Notes under the pieces: model-generated | Seen by the model: only the letters and a program-made list of their open reading frames with translations | Database searches by the model: none | What the model was told of the DNA's origin: nothing | In this document: piece by piece, positions 53,324-61,728 of the stretch | Layout of the letters: each line of letters opens with the position of its first letter | Numbering within the stretch: position 1 is the stretch's first letter | Program-made: the position numbers and the translations under genes | Source of the DNA: Buttiauxella massiliensis | GTDB taxonomy: Bacteria > Pseudomonadota > Gammaproteobacteria > Enterobacterales > Enterobacteriaceae | NCBI RefSeq assembly: GCF_902500225.1 | Contig: NZ_LR722648.1 | Coordinates: forward strand, 1-64,000 | Direction of reading: 5' to 3' | Length of the DNA: 64,000 nt

Positions 53324-54655
53324 ATGGCTAGTGAAGCGCAAAAAGTCGGGTTGGTCCCGGTGATGTTAATGGTGGCAGGCAATATCATGGGTTCCGGGGT
53401 TTTCCTGCTTCCGGCAAACCTTGCAGCAACAGGCGGGATTGCCATTTTTGGCTGGATGGTGACAATTATCGGCGCACTGTCTTTGTCGATGGTGTACGCC
53501 AAAATGTCATCACTTGATGACAGCCCCGGTGGTTCTTACGCTTATGCCCGCCGCGCATTTGGCCCCTTCCTCGGCTATCAAACCAATCTGCTTTACTGGC
53601 TTGCTTGTTGGATAGGTAACGTCGCGATGGTGGTAATTGGCGTCGGTTATCTCAGCTATTTCTTCCCGATGCTCAACCAGCCCTGGCCGCTTACCGTGAC
53701 CTGTATTGCCATTTTGTGGCTGTTTGTCGGGCTCAATATTGTTGGCCCGAAAATGATCACCCGCGTGCAGGCGGTCGCCACTATTCTGGCACTGATTCCG
53801 ATAGTCGCCGTCGCCGTCTTAGGCTGGTTCTGGTTTAAAAGCGACACCTATATGGAAGCCTGGAACGTCAGCGGCAAAGGCACTTTTGGCGCAATTCAGA
53901 GTACTTTAAGCGTCACGCTGTGGTCATTTATCGGTGTTGAGAGCGCCTCAGTTGCCGCAGCGGTAGTGAAAAATCCCAAACGCAACGTACCCATCGCCAC
54001 CATTGGCGGGGTATTGATTGCCGCTGTTTGTTACGTACTTTCCAGTACTGCCATTATGGGCATGATCCCTAACGCAGAGCTGAGACTTTCTGCGTCGCCA
54101 TTTGGCGATGCCGCGCGCATGGCAATGGGGCCAACTGCTGGGGCTATTGTTTCATTCTGTGCCGCAGCCGGGTGTTTAGGAAGCCTTGGCGGCTGGACGC
54201 TACTCGCCGGGCAAACCGCCAAAGCCGCCGCCGATGATGGTCTGTTCCCACCTATTTTTGCCAAAGTGAATAAAGATCAGACTCCGGTCGCGGGTTTGCT
54301 GATTGTTGGCGTTCTGATGACCATCTTCCAGCTTGCCAGTATCTCGCCTGACGCAACCTCACAGTTCGCGGTGGTTTCATCTGTCTCAGTCATCTTTACG
54401 CTGGTGCCGTATATCTACACCTGCGCGGCTTTAATGCTGGTCGGTCAGGGGCATTTGGGCAACCAACGTTTACCGTTCCTGTTCATCACGCTGATTGCTT
54501 TCATTTACTGTATTTGGGCCGTCGTTGGCACAGGCGCGACCGAAGTGATGTGGTCGTTTGTCGCCATCATGGTGATTACTGCGATGTACACCGTTAACTA
54601 CAACCGTCGTCATAAAAACCCCTACCCGCTGGATAAACCTGTGGTTAACGACTAA
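53324..54655 (+). CDS. adiC: Arginine:agmatine antiporter
   Basis: Inner-membrane APC-family exchanger that imports arginine and exports agmatine so that decarboxylation consumes a proton. ATG 53324 (GGAGAGG site) gives 443 residues (E. coli 445). The substrate site is intact: [12 protein letters not shown] in helix 1, [14 protein letters not shown] with the Trp202/Glu208 equivalents, and [14 protein letters not shown] with the Trp293 equivalent. These match AdiC, not CadB or PotE. It is followed 12 bases later by the decarboxylase gene; adiY is not present between them. Confidence 0.93.
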   Translation: MASEAQKVGLVPVMLMVAGNIMGSGVFLLPANLAATGGIAIFGWMVTIIGALSLSMVYAKMSSLDDSPGGSYAYARRAFGPFLGYQTNLLYWLACWIGNVAMVVIGVGYLSYFFPMLNQPWPLTVTCIAILWLFVGLNIVGPKMITRVQAVATILALIPIVAVAVLGWFWFKSDTYMEAWNVSGKGTFGAIQSTLSVTLWSFIGVESASVAAAVVKNPKRNVPIATIGGVLIAAVCYVLSSTAIMGMIPNAELRLSASPFGDAARMAMGPTAGAIVSFCAAAGCLGSLGGWTLLAGQTAKAAADDGLFPPIFAKVNKDQTPVAGLLIVGVLMTIFQLASISPDATSQFAVVSSVSVIFTLVPYIYTCAALMLVGQGHLGNQRLPFLFITLIAFIYCIWAVVGTGATEVMWSFVAIMVITAMYTVNYNRRHKNPYPLDKPVVND

Positions 54656-54667
54656 CTGGAGATCGCT

Positions 54668-56971
54668 ATGCTTGATTTAGGCACGCATCAAAAACGTAAA
54701 ATTCTGGTGGTCGATAGCAGTATTCAGGACGTTAACACCGCCAACGGGCGCGCAGTGGCAGAGCTTATCGAGGCGCTTGAAGAGAACAACTTTGCCGTGA
54801 TTTCAGCGGCAACATTTGAAGATGGCATCGCAACGGTCACCTCCGATGCCTCACTGTGCTGCATTTTTGTTGACTGGACTTCCGGCGGCAATGACGACGA
54901 ATCCCACAGCCAGGCTTTCGCGCTGTTGCAAACTATTCGCCGCCGCAATAAGAGTGTGCCGGTGCTGTTAATGGCCGAGCACTCTTGCGTCGATACATTA
55001 ACGCTCGATTCAATGCGGCTGGTGAATGAGTTCGTCTGGATGCATGAAGATACTGCCGAATTTATTGCCGCCCGTGCACGTTCGCTGATCCAGCGCTATT
55101 ACGAACAACTGCTCCCACCTTTCACCCGCGCACTGTTTAATTACACCCTGGAAAACCCGGAATATTCATGGGCGGCACCGGGACATCAGGGTGGTGTTGC
55201 CTTTACTAAATCGGCGGTGGGACGAGAGTTTCTCGATTTCTTCGGTGAGAACCTGTTCCGCACAGATACCGGTATTGAACGCGCAGCCATGGGTTCGCTG
55301 CTTGATCACAGCGGGCCAATTAAAGCCTCAGAAACTTACGCAGCCGAGGTGTTTGGCGCACATCAAAGCTATTCGGTGTTGAATGGCACCTCCGGTTCTA
55401 ACCGTGCCATTATGCAGGCGGTTGTGGGCGAACTGGAGATTGCGCTGTGCGACCGCAACTGCCATAAGTCCATCGAACAAGGGTTAGTGATGACGGGGGC
55501 GCTGCCGGTCTATTTCGTGCCGACGCGTAACCGTTTTGGCATTATCGGGCCGATTCCGAAGCGCCAGTTCACACCAGAAAGCATTCGTGCAGCCATTGAT
55601 GCCAACCCACTTAAGCATGAAGTAGTGAGCGATAAACCCGTGTACGCCGTGGTGACTAACTGCACTTATGACGGCATGTGTTATCACGCCGAAGCAGCGC
55701 AAGAATTGCTGGCGCAAAGCGTTGACCAGATTCACTTCGACGAAGCATGGTACGCCTACGCCCGCTTCAATCCGATGTACAAAGGTCGCTTTGCCATGCG
55801 TGGAGATCCGAAAGATTTTGACCGCAATGGGCCAACGGTTTTTGCTACTCACTCAACGCACAAACTATTGGCAGCACTGTCGCAAGCCTCATACATCCAT
55901 ATTCGCAACGGCAAAAAGCCCGTCGAGCATTCGCGGTTTAACGAGTCATATATGCTGCAAGCCACCACTTCCCCGCTGTATGCGATTATCGCTTCCAACG
56001 AAATCGGTGCAGCGATGATGGATGGCGGCCAGGGTGAAGCGTTGACCCAGGAAGTGATCGTTGAAGCGGTGGATTTCCGTCTTGCACTGGCGAAAGTGCA
56101 TGCCGCATTTGCCAAAAAAGGCGAGTGGTTCTTCTCGCCATGGAATGCGCCAACCATTACCGATGCATCCGGTGCTGAAGTGCCGTTTGTTCAAGCCTCA
56201 CGTGAGCAGCTCACCACCGATCCCGCCTGTTGGACGCTAAAGCCTGGCGATAAATGGCATGGCTTTGAGCAACTGGAAGATGAGTGGTGTCTACTTGATC
56301 CGATCAAAGCCGGGATCCTTGCTCCCGGGATGGGCGATGATGGCAACTTACTTGAGTCAGGTATTCCTGCCGCGATGGTGACCGCCTACCTTGGCGAGCG
56401 TGGGATCGTACCCTCGCGTACCACCGATTTTATGGTGCTGTGCCTGTTCTCAATCGGCGTAACAAAAGGCAAATGGGGCACGCTGATTAACGTGTTGCTG
56501 GAGTTTAAAGATGACTACGACAACAACACGCAACTCAAACGTTGCTTGCCCGACCTTATCAGTGCCGATGCCGCGCGCTATGCGGGTATGGGGCTAAAAG
56601 ATCTGTGCGATGAGATGTTTAACTACATGAAAACGAGCCAGATGGACAAACTGCAGGCAGAGGCGTTTGGCAATATTCCCGTTCCGGCAAAACGTCCGCG
56701 CATTGCCTTCCAACAACATATGGCAGGCAAAGCAGACCATTTACCTATCGACCAATTACCGAACCGGATTTCCGCCGTCGGTGTGATCCCTTATCCACCG
56801 GGCATTCCGATTGTGATGCCGGGCGAGAGTTTTGGTGACGCAGACGGGCCGTGGCTGAAATACATTCGCAGCATCGCGCAATGGGGCGAGAAATTCCCTG
56901 GTTTTGAGAAAGAACTGGAAGGAGCAGAGTTAATTGATGGGGTTTATCACATCTGGGCGCTTAAACAATAA
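54668..56971 (+). CDS. AdiA-like amino acid decarboxylase (probable arginine decarboxylase)
   Basis: PLP-dependent group III decarboxylase, 767 residues (E. coli AdiA 756). An N-terminal receiver-like wing domain (KILVVDSSIQDVNTANG to about residue 130) is followed by the catalytic fold: SWAAPGHQGGVAFTKS, TSGSNRAIM, LCDRNCHKSIEQGL, HFDEAWYAYARFNPMY, and PLP Lys399 in ATHSTHKLLAALSQ. Arginine as substrate is inferred from AdiA likeness and the adjacent AdiC. The wing domain is clearly diverged from E. coli AdiA, so it may be a paralogue; lysine or ornithine is less likely. Its last 11 bases overlap the PPTase gene on the other strand. Confidence 0.85.
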   Translation: MLDLGTHQKRKILVVDSSIQDVNTANGRAVAELIEALEENNFAVISAATFEDGIATVTSDASLCCIFVDWTSGGNDDESHSQAFALLQTIRRRNKSVPVLLMAEHSCVDTLTLDSMRLVNEFVWMHEDTAEFIAARARSLIQRYYEQLLPPFTRALFNYTLENPEYSWAAPGHQGGVAFTKSAVGREFLDFFGENLFRTDTGIERAAMGSLLDHSGPIKASETYAAEVFGAHQSYSVLNGTSGSNRAIMQAVVGELEIALCDRNCHKSIEQGLVMTGALPVYFVPTRNRFGIIGPIPKRQFTPESIRAAIDANPLKHEVVSDKPVYAVVTNCTYDGMCYHAEAAQELLAQSVDQIHFDEAWYAYARFNPMYKGRFAMRGDPKDFDRNGPTVFATHSTHKLLAALSQASYIHIRNGKKPVEHSRFNESYMLQATTSPLYAIIASNEIGAAMMDGGQGEALTQEVIVEAVDFRLALAKVHAAFAKKGEWFFSPWNAPTITDASGAEVPFVQASREQLTTDPACWTLKPGDKWHGFEQLEDEWCLLDPIKAGILAPGMGDDGNLLESGIPAAMVTAYLGERGIVPSRTTDFMVLCLFSIGVTKGKWGTLINVLLEFKDDYDNNTQLKRCLPDLISADAARYAGMGLKDLCDEMFNYMKTSQMDKLQAEAFGNIPVPAKRPRIAFQQHMAGKADHLPIDQLPNRISAVGVIPYPPGIPIVMPGESFGDADGPWLKYIRSIAQWGEKFPGFEKELEGAELIDGVYHIWALKQ

Positions 56972-57566
56972 TTAGCTCAGGGGAAAAACTCTCGGGAAAA
57001 GGCTGTTCGCCGCAACACGCGATCAGCCGGTTCTCGACGCAAACATGATGAAGATATCGGTCTGGCGGGCAAAGTGACTCCAGCGGTAAATTGAGCTGAT
57101 TCATTTGCCAGACCGTTCCTCCACGCTGTTTGAGCACCGCCTCGTGCGCCGTCCAAAAACGCCAGAACGCCACCATTTTTTCATCTTCAGGCAACGATTC
57201 CAGCCAATCACAAAGTGGCGCACCAAAACTATGCCGGGCAATCGCCATAAAACGCGCACGCGGGCGAATGAACTCAATATCGCAACCCACATCCCCTTCA
57301 CCCACCAGCACCGCAACAGATGAACCTGTGTTACTGATATTGAAAGCAGGCAGTGCCGGATGATACGGTTTGCCGTGAGCGCCCCGCTCCAGTTTAGGTA
57401 ACGGGCCGTCATTGAGCAGCATCGCCAGCAGAATTCTGGCAGCCAGCCATTCTGCGCGGCGTAACCCCACAGGTGCTTCTTCCAGCAACTCAGGTGACAG
57501 CCAGCGTGTAGCGCCCGCTAAACACGCCGCATCGCCCACCGCCAGGTGATAGCCGTTTACCGCCAA
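56961..57566 (-). CDS. 4'-phosphopantetheinyl transferase, aryl polyene cluster
   Basis: Sfp/AcpT-type transferase, 201 residues, that would load phosphopantetheine on the cluster's acyl carrier proteins. Metal-binding motif GCDIEFIRPR is near residue 94; the second motif reads FWTAHEAVLK, keeping Glu and the last Lys but with His where WTxKEA has Lys. The start codon is TTG (57566-57564), overlapping the ketosynthase stop by 10 bases and without a ribosome site, so translation is probably coupled. The stop overlaps the decarboxylase gene end. Confidence 0.8.
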   Translation of the reverse strand: MAVNGYHLAVGDAACLAGATRWLSPELLEEAPVGLRRAEWLAARILLAMLLNDGPLPKLERGAHGKPYHPALPAFNISNTGSSVAVLVGEGDVGCDIEFIRPRARFMAIARHSFGAPLCDWLESLPEDEKMVAFWRFWTAHEAVLKQRGGTVWQMNQLNLPLESLCPPDRYLHHVCVENRLIACCGEQPFPESFSPELIIV

Positions 57567-58786
57567 CGGCGCATCACCAGTGAAGTGTTAATTCCACCAA
57601 AGGCAAAGTTATTGCTCTGCACAAACTCAGTGTCGATTTTGCGCGCTTCACCCATGATGTAATCAAGTTCGCCACAGGCCACATCTGGCTCGGTCAAGTT
57701 CAGTGTTTCGGCAAACCAACCTTCACGCATCATCTCGATACTCATCCACGCTTCCAGCGCACCACAGGCACCGAGCGTATGGCCCAAATAACTTTTCAGT
57801 GAAGATATAGGCGTATTGGCACCGAAAATTGCCGCCGTAGCGTGACTTTCCGCAATATCACCACGATCGGTTGCGGTGCCATGGGCGTTAATGTACCCAA
57901 TGTCGCGAGCCTCAAGCCCCGCCGAAAGCAGGCCGCGCTCGATACAGATTTGCATGGTTTCTTTCTGCGGCTGCGTGATATGTGCTGCATCACAATTGGT
58001 ATGAAAACCGACAATCTCAGCATAGATTGTCGCGCCGCGCGCCAGGGCATGATCGAGATCTTCAAGGATCAATGTCCCCGCGCCTTCACCAATTACTAGC
58101 CCGTCTCGTTGTTTATCAAACGGCGACGGAGTGCTCTTTGGCTGGTCGTTACGCTGGCTGGTGGCAAAAAGCGTATCAAACACTGCCGCTTCCGAAGGAC
58201 ATAACTCTTCAGCTCCCCCCGCAACCATCACTGTCTGGTAGCCGTGGCGAATCGCTTCCCAGGCATAACCAATCGCCTGGCTACCGGATGTGCAAGCACT
58301 GGAGGTTGGGATCACCCGCCCACGCAAGCCAAAGAATAGCCCAGTATTGACGGCGGCAGTGTGCGGCATCATCTGCACATAAGTGGTGCCGGTAATATTG
58401 CGGGTATGTTTTTCAGTGAGCATGGTGGCGAACTCGCTCACCGGCCCGGTGCTACCGGTCGAAGAACCATAGGCAATGCCAGTTTCGCCACTGGTGAGAA
58501 TAGGGTCGTCGAGCAAACCCGCCTGAATTAACGCCAGCTCCGTGGCCCTGGTCGCGAGCAGCGAAACGCGCCCCATCGCCCGAATACGCTTTCGCGTGTA
58601 GTGCTCCGGCAACGTAAAATTATCGACCGGCGCACCGAGCATAGTGTTCAGCCCATCGTAAATTTGCCATTCTGGCATATGACGGACCGCGTTTTTACCA
58701 GACTTCAAGCCCGCAGCCACATCCTGCCAGTGAGAGCCAAAAGCAGTCACGCCACCCATTCCAGTTACTACTACACGGCGAATCAC
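57557..58786 (-). CDS. Beta-ketoacyl-ACP synthase, aryl polyene cluster (ApeR-like)
   Basis: FabF-like condensing enzyme, 409 residues. The Cys-His-His triad is present: TSSACTSGSQAIG, NAHGTATDRGD, KSYLGHTLGACGALE, so it is a true ketosynthase and not a chain-length factor. GTG start overlaps the KR stop as GTGA, with GGAGG 6 bases upstream. From the order ketosynthase-dehydratase-ketoreductase-ketosynthase it corresponds to ApeR of aryl polyene clusters, which helps to start the chain; this mapping is from memory. Confidence 0.85.
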   Translation of the reverse strand: MIRRVVVTGMGGVTAFGSHWQDVAAGLKSGKNAVRHMPEWQIYDGLNTMLGAPVDNFTLPEHYTRKRIRAMGRVSLLATRATELALIQAGLLDDPILTSGETGIAYGSSTGSTGPVSEFATMLTEKHTRNITGTTYVQMMPHTAAVNTGLFFGLRGRVIPTSSACTSGSQAIGYAWEAIRHGYQTVMVAGGAEELCPSEAAVFDTLFATSQRNDQPKSTPSPFDKQRDGLVIGEGAGTLILEDLDHALARGATIYAEIVGFHTNCDAAHITQPQKETMQICIERGLLSAGLEARDIGYINAHGTATDRGDIAESHATAAIFGANTPISSLKSYLGHTLGACGALEAWMSIEMMREGWFAETLNLTEPDVACGELDYIMGEARKIDTEFVQSNNFAFGGINTSLVMRRWR

Positions 58787-59514
58787 AACATACCTCCATT
58801 GATGGAGATAACCTGGCGTGTGACATAACCTGCAACCGGTGACATTAAATAGCGCGCAAGTCCTGCCACTTCTTCAGGCTGGCCCATGCGTTGCAGCGGA
58901 ATCATGCGCATCGCCTCACTTAGCGCCGCCTCTTCCATTTCAACCATGCCGGTATCAATCAAGCCCGGTGCAATGCAGTTAACGGTGATTTTGCGTTTCG
59001 CCAGTTCGATGGCCAGCGCTTTAGTGGCGCCGATAATGCCCGCTTTTGCGGCGCTATAGTTCACCTGACCACGGTTGCCCATCAGGCCAGAAACCGACGA
59101 GAGCGTAATGATTCGCCCACCTTTGCGCAGACCAATCATCGGCATGACGCAGGGTTGAATTACATTATAAAAACTGTCGAGATTGGTACGAATAACACCA
59201 TCCCAATCATCATCACTGAGTGCAGGGAATGCGCCATCGCGAGTCATACCCGCATTATTGACCACTCCCCAATACGCACCGTGAGTTTCGATATCAGTCT
59301 CAAGGACGTTGCGACATTGGCTACGGTCTGAGCTATCAAACTGCATCAGCCGCCCTTTTCCACCCTGAGCCGTAATTTGCTCAAGCGTATGCTGGGCACC
59401 CGCTTCGTCACGATGGTAATGCACCACCACTGCAAATCCGTCGGCGGCAAGCCCCAGAGCAATCGCCTTGCCAATCCCCTTGCTGGCGCCGGTTACTAAT
59501 ACCGTCTGTGTCAT
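58783..59514 (-). CDS. 3-ketoacyl-ACP reductase, aryl polyene cluster (ApeQ-like)
   Basis: Short-chain dehydrogenase of 243 residues: cofactor motif GASKGIGKAIALG, NNAGMTRDG, catalytic Ser in LSSVSG and YSAAKAG, and closing VISINGGML. It would reduce the keto group after each condensation during polyene growth. Distinct from housekeeping FabG at 8026. Lies 12 bases after the dehydratase stop. Confidence 0.88.
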   Translation of the reverse strand: MTQTVLVTGASKGIGKAIALGLAADGFAVVVHYHRDEAGAQHTLEQITAQGGKGRLMQFDSSDRSQCRNVLETDIETHGAYWGVVNNAGMTRDGAFPALSDDDWDGVIRTNLDSFYNVIQPCVMPMIGLRKGGRIITLSSVSGLMGNRGQVNYSAAKAGIIGATKALAIELAKRKITVNCIAPGLIDTGMVEMEEAALSEAMRMIPLQRMGQPEEVAGLARYLMSPVAGYVTRQVISINGGML

Positions 59515-59526
59515 CTTGCTATCTCA

Positions 59527-59985
59527 TCAAAATAATTGTTTTAATTCATTATTATCAGGCTGATATGTATTAACTCGCCCGCTCGCTAGTACGTTGCCGT
59601 CCGCGATAATTTGTCCTTCGAAACTACCTATCTTTTCATCACGCATCAGCAGCGTGACGTGGCATTCCAGTAACGCGCCTTGTGGGAAGGCGCCAGCCGG
59701 GCAGCGTATTCCACGCCCACCCAGCAGCATTCCAACCAGGCTTTCTTCTTCACCGTTTTTTTTCGCATGCCAGCCTGACCACACGCCGACCGTCTGGGCA
59801 ATCAATTCGATAGCAAACCAGCCCGGTAAATTGCCTTCCCCATCAAGAAAAGGTGCAAGCACACCGAGGTTGCTCACAGTTACCTGACAATGCGCACTTT
59901 CTTGTTCCACCGCCACTACCGATTCGAGCAAGCACATTGGTGCTTCGTGCGGTAAGTAGTGTTGTGGCGCAAGAAAATCAGTCAT
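59527..59985 (-). CDS. Hotdog-fold dehydratase, aryl polyene cluster (ApeP-like)
   Basis: 152 residues from the ATG at 59985 (MTDFLAPQHYLPHEAPMCLLE). FabA/FabZ-like hotdog fold: the HEAPM start region and FLDGEGNLPGWFAIELIAQTVGVW, where Pro-Gly-Trp-Phe and Glu take the places of the active helix residues. It dehydrates the hydroxyacyl intermediate to extend the conjugated chain. It overlaps the upstream ketosynthase stop by 8 bases; a start at 59997 is also open. Confidence 0.82.
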   Translation of the reverse strand: MTDFLAPQHYLPHEAPMCLLESVVAVEQESAHCQVTVSNLGVLAPFLDGEGNLPGWFAIELIAQTVGVWSGWHAKKNGEEESLVGMLLGGRGIRCPAGAFPQGALLECHVTLLMRDEKIGSFEGQIIADGNVLASGRVNTYQPDNNELKQLF

Positions 59986-61150
59986 GAGAAACTCCAAAAA
60001 TCAGGCAAGCATTATTGCCGCCAAAAGCAAATGAGTTCGATAGCATTATCGGTTTGAGGAATGGTTGTGGCGCGGTGAGTAGACCACAGGGCGCAAGGCT
60101 CATGTCTTGATGCGCGTCAGTGAAATCTTGCGCAGGCAGCAGTAAGTCGCGCGCTAACAGCAAATAACAGAGCACCGCTTCACAAGCCCCTGCGGCACCT
60201 AATGTGTGCCCGGTCAGATACTTAGTAGAGCTTGAAGGCACGCTTTCGCCAAAAAGTTGATTCACCACTTTGGCCTCGATTTCGTCATTCAGACGCGTGG
60301 CAGTGCCGTGCATATTAATATAGCCAATATCATGCGCCCCGATTCTGGCCTCACGCAGCGCCATTTCAATTGCGCGAATAGCCCCAAGACCTTCCGGATG
60401 TGGAGCTGACATATGCCAGGCATCAGACGACTCACCCACTCCCAGTAAACAGACTTTCCCCGGCTCTTTGGTGAGTAAAATCAAGGCGCCAGCCTCACCA
60501 ATGGTAATGCCGTTGCGCTCGGCGCTAAACGGCTTGCAGCGCTCGTTACTTAATGATTCCAGACTATTGAAACCGTTGATAGGCATCCGGCTGAGGGTAT
60601 CTGCGCCACCCACAATCACAGCATCCACCATTCCCGACTCAATCAGCCTTTTACCGGTAATCATTGCTCGCGCGCTGGAAGAACAGGCGGTTGAAATCGT
60701 CAACGCTGGGCCAAACAGTTGCAAATAGTCGCTCAGAAAACGTGAGGGATCGCCAAGCTCTTGCTGGCCGTAATAATAAGAAGCGGGCGGAGAACCTTCG
60801 TGGCTGCCGCTGACCATACGGTCACCTTCATCAAGCCCTGAAGTACTGGTCCCCAACACGACTGCCACGCGCTCGTTTCCGTATCGTGCAATGGCGTCAT
60901 CCACCTGTGAGCGAATTTGTGCCAGAGCAGCCAATAACAGACGGTTATTTCGGCTATTGTACTGCGCCATTTCTGGCGCTATTTCTGGTAATTCGCCACA
61001 TACACGCCCGACCCAACATTCGCCCTGCTGCAACCAGCCATTGGTATCTGGCCCCATACCTGGTGCCGTGTTGGCCTGCAAATTTGCTGCGATTTCGTCA
61101 AGATTGTTGCCCAGGGCGTTGACCATTCCGGCAGCAGATAGAGTAATCAT
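59978..61150 (-). CDS. Beta-ketoacyl-ACP synthase, aryl polyene cluster (ApeO-like)
   Basis: Second condensing enzyme, 390 residues, with Cys in ISTACSSSARAMITG, His in INMHGTATRLND and His in KYLTGHTLGAAGACE; the triad is complete. In characterised systems one such ketosynthase pairs with a chain-length factor encoded elsewhere in the cluster; that partner is outside the window. It starts 2 bases after the DUF3261 stop. Confidence 0.85.
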   Translation of the reverse strand: MITLSAAGMVNALGNNLDEIAANLQANTAPGMGPDTNGWLQQGECWVGRVCGELPEIAPEMAQYNSRNNRLLLAALAQIRSQVDDAIARYGNERVAVVLGTSTSGLDEGDRMVSGSHEGSPPASYYYGQQELGDPSRFLSDYLQLFGPALTISTACSSSARAMITGKRLIESGMVDAVIVGGADTLSRMPINGFNSLESLSNERCKPFSAERNGITIGEAGALILLTKEPGKVCLLGVGESSDAWHMSAPHPEGLGAIRAIEMALREARIGAHDIGYINMHGTATRLNDEIEAKVVNQLFGESVPSSSTKYLTGHTLGAAGACEAVLCYLLLARDLLLPAQDFTDAHQDMSLAPCGLLTAPQPFLKPIMLSNSFAFGGNNACLIFGVSHD

Positions 61151-61152
61151 AT

Positions 61153-61728
61153 TTAGCTGTCCAGATGCTGAATACTGATGACATAACCGAAACGATGATG
61201 GTGCACGCTCACCGGCTGACGACTGCCGTTACGCATCAGATAATGGATTGTCTCAATCAACTCCCCCTGGTCATCTCGCAGTTCGCGACGGGAATCGACA
61301 TCTTTTAATGTCCAGCCTTTAGGTAACTGCGGCTGCCAGGCGCTTATCGGCCAGTAGCTCAACATAATATCGGCAAGAACCTGACTTGCTGGAGGTAATT
61401 CTGGCAACGTCATTGACTGCTCGGTTTTCACGCCCTGGCTGTCATAGGTCAGACGGAATAAACGAATCCCTAACGGCGACAAACCAGCCAGCATGATTTT
61501 CTGCTGGTCGGCATTGAGCAGCACCATCAATGATTGGGTTTTGCCTTTGACTTGCGCAGTCAGCAATTGTTGTTGGGTAATTGACGGCGAAATCCCAGGC
61601 GGGGGCAACGTCACTAAAGTGCCGGCTTTTAACCAGGCCTGCGGCCTTGAGCTATCTGGTTTTGTTGTGCTGCACGCACTCAATAATAAGAAGCCAAGCA
61701 ACAATGCCAGTGTAGGAAGTATTTTCAT
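61153..61728 (-). CDS. DUF3261 lipoprotein, aryl polyene cluster
   Basis: 191 residues from the ATG at 61728: signal MKILPTLALLLGFLLLSAC with lipobox LSAC, then a domain containing WLKAGTLVTLPPPG and MLAGLSPLGIRLFRLTYDSQG. DUF3261 lipoproteins recur in aryl polyene clusters beside the exporter and LolA-like genes, where they are thought to help lodge the pigment in the outer membrane. ATG overlaps the exporter's stop by one base (TAATG). Confidence 0.85.
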   Translation of the reverse strand: MKILPTLALLLGFLLLSACSTTKPDSSRPQAWLKAGTLVTLPPPGISPSITQQQLLTAQVKGKTQSLMVLLNADQQKIMLAGLSPLGIRLFRLTYDSQGVKTEQSMTLPELPPASQVLADIMLSYWPISAWQPQLPKGWTLKDVDSRRELRDDQGELIETIHYLMRNGSRQPVSVHHHRFGYVISIQHLDS

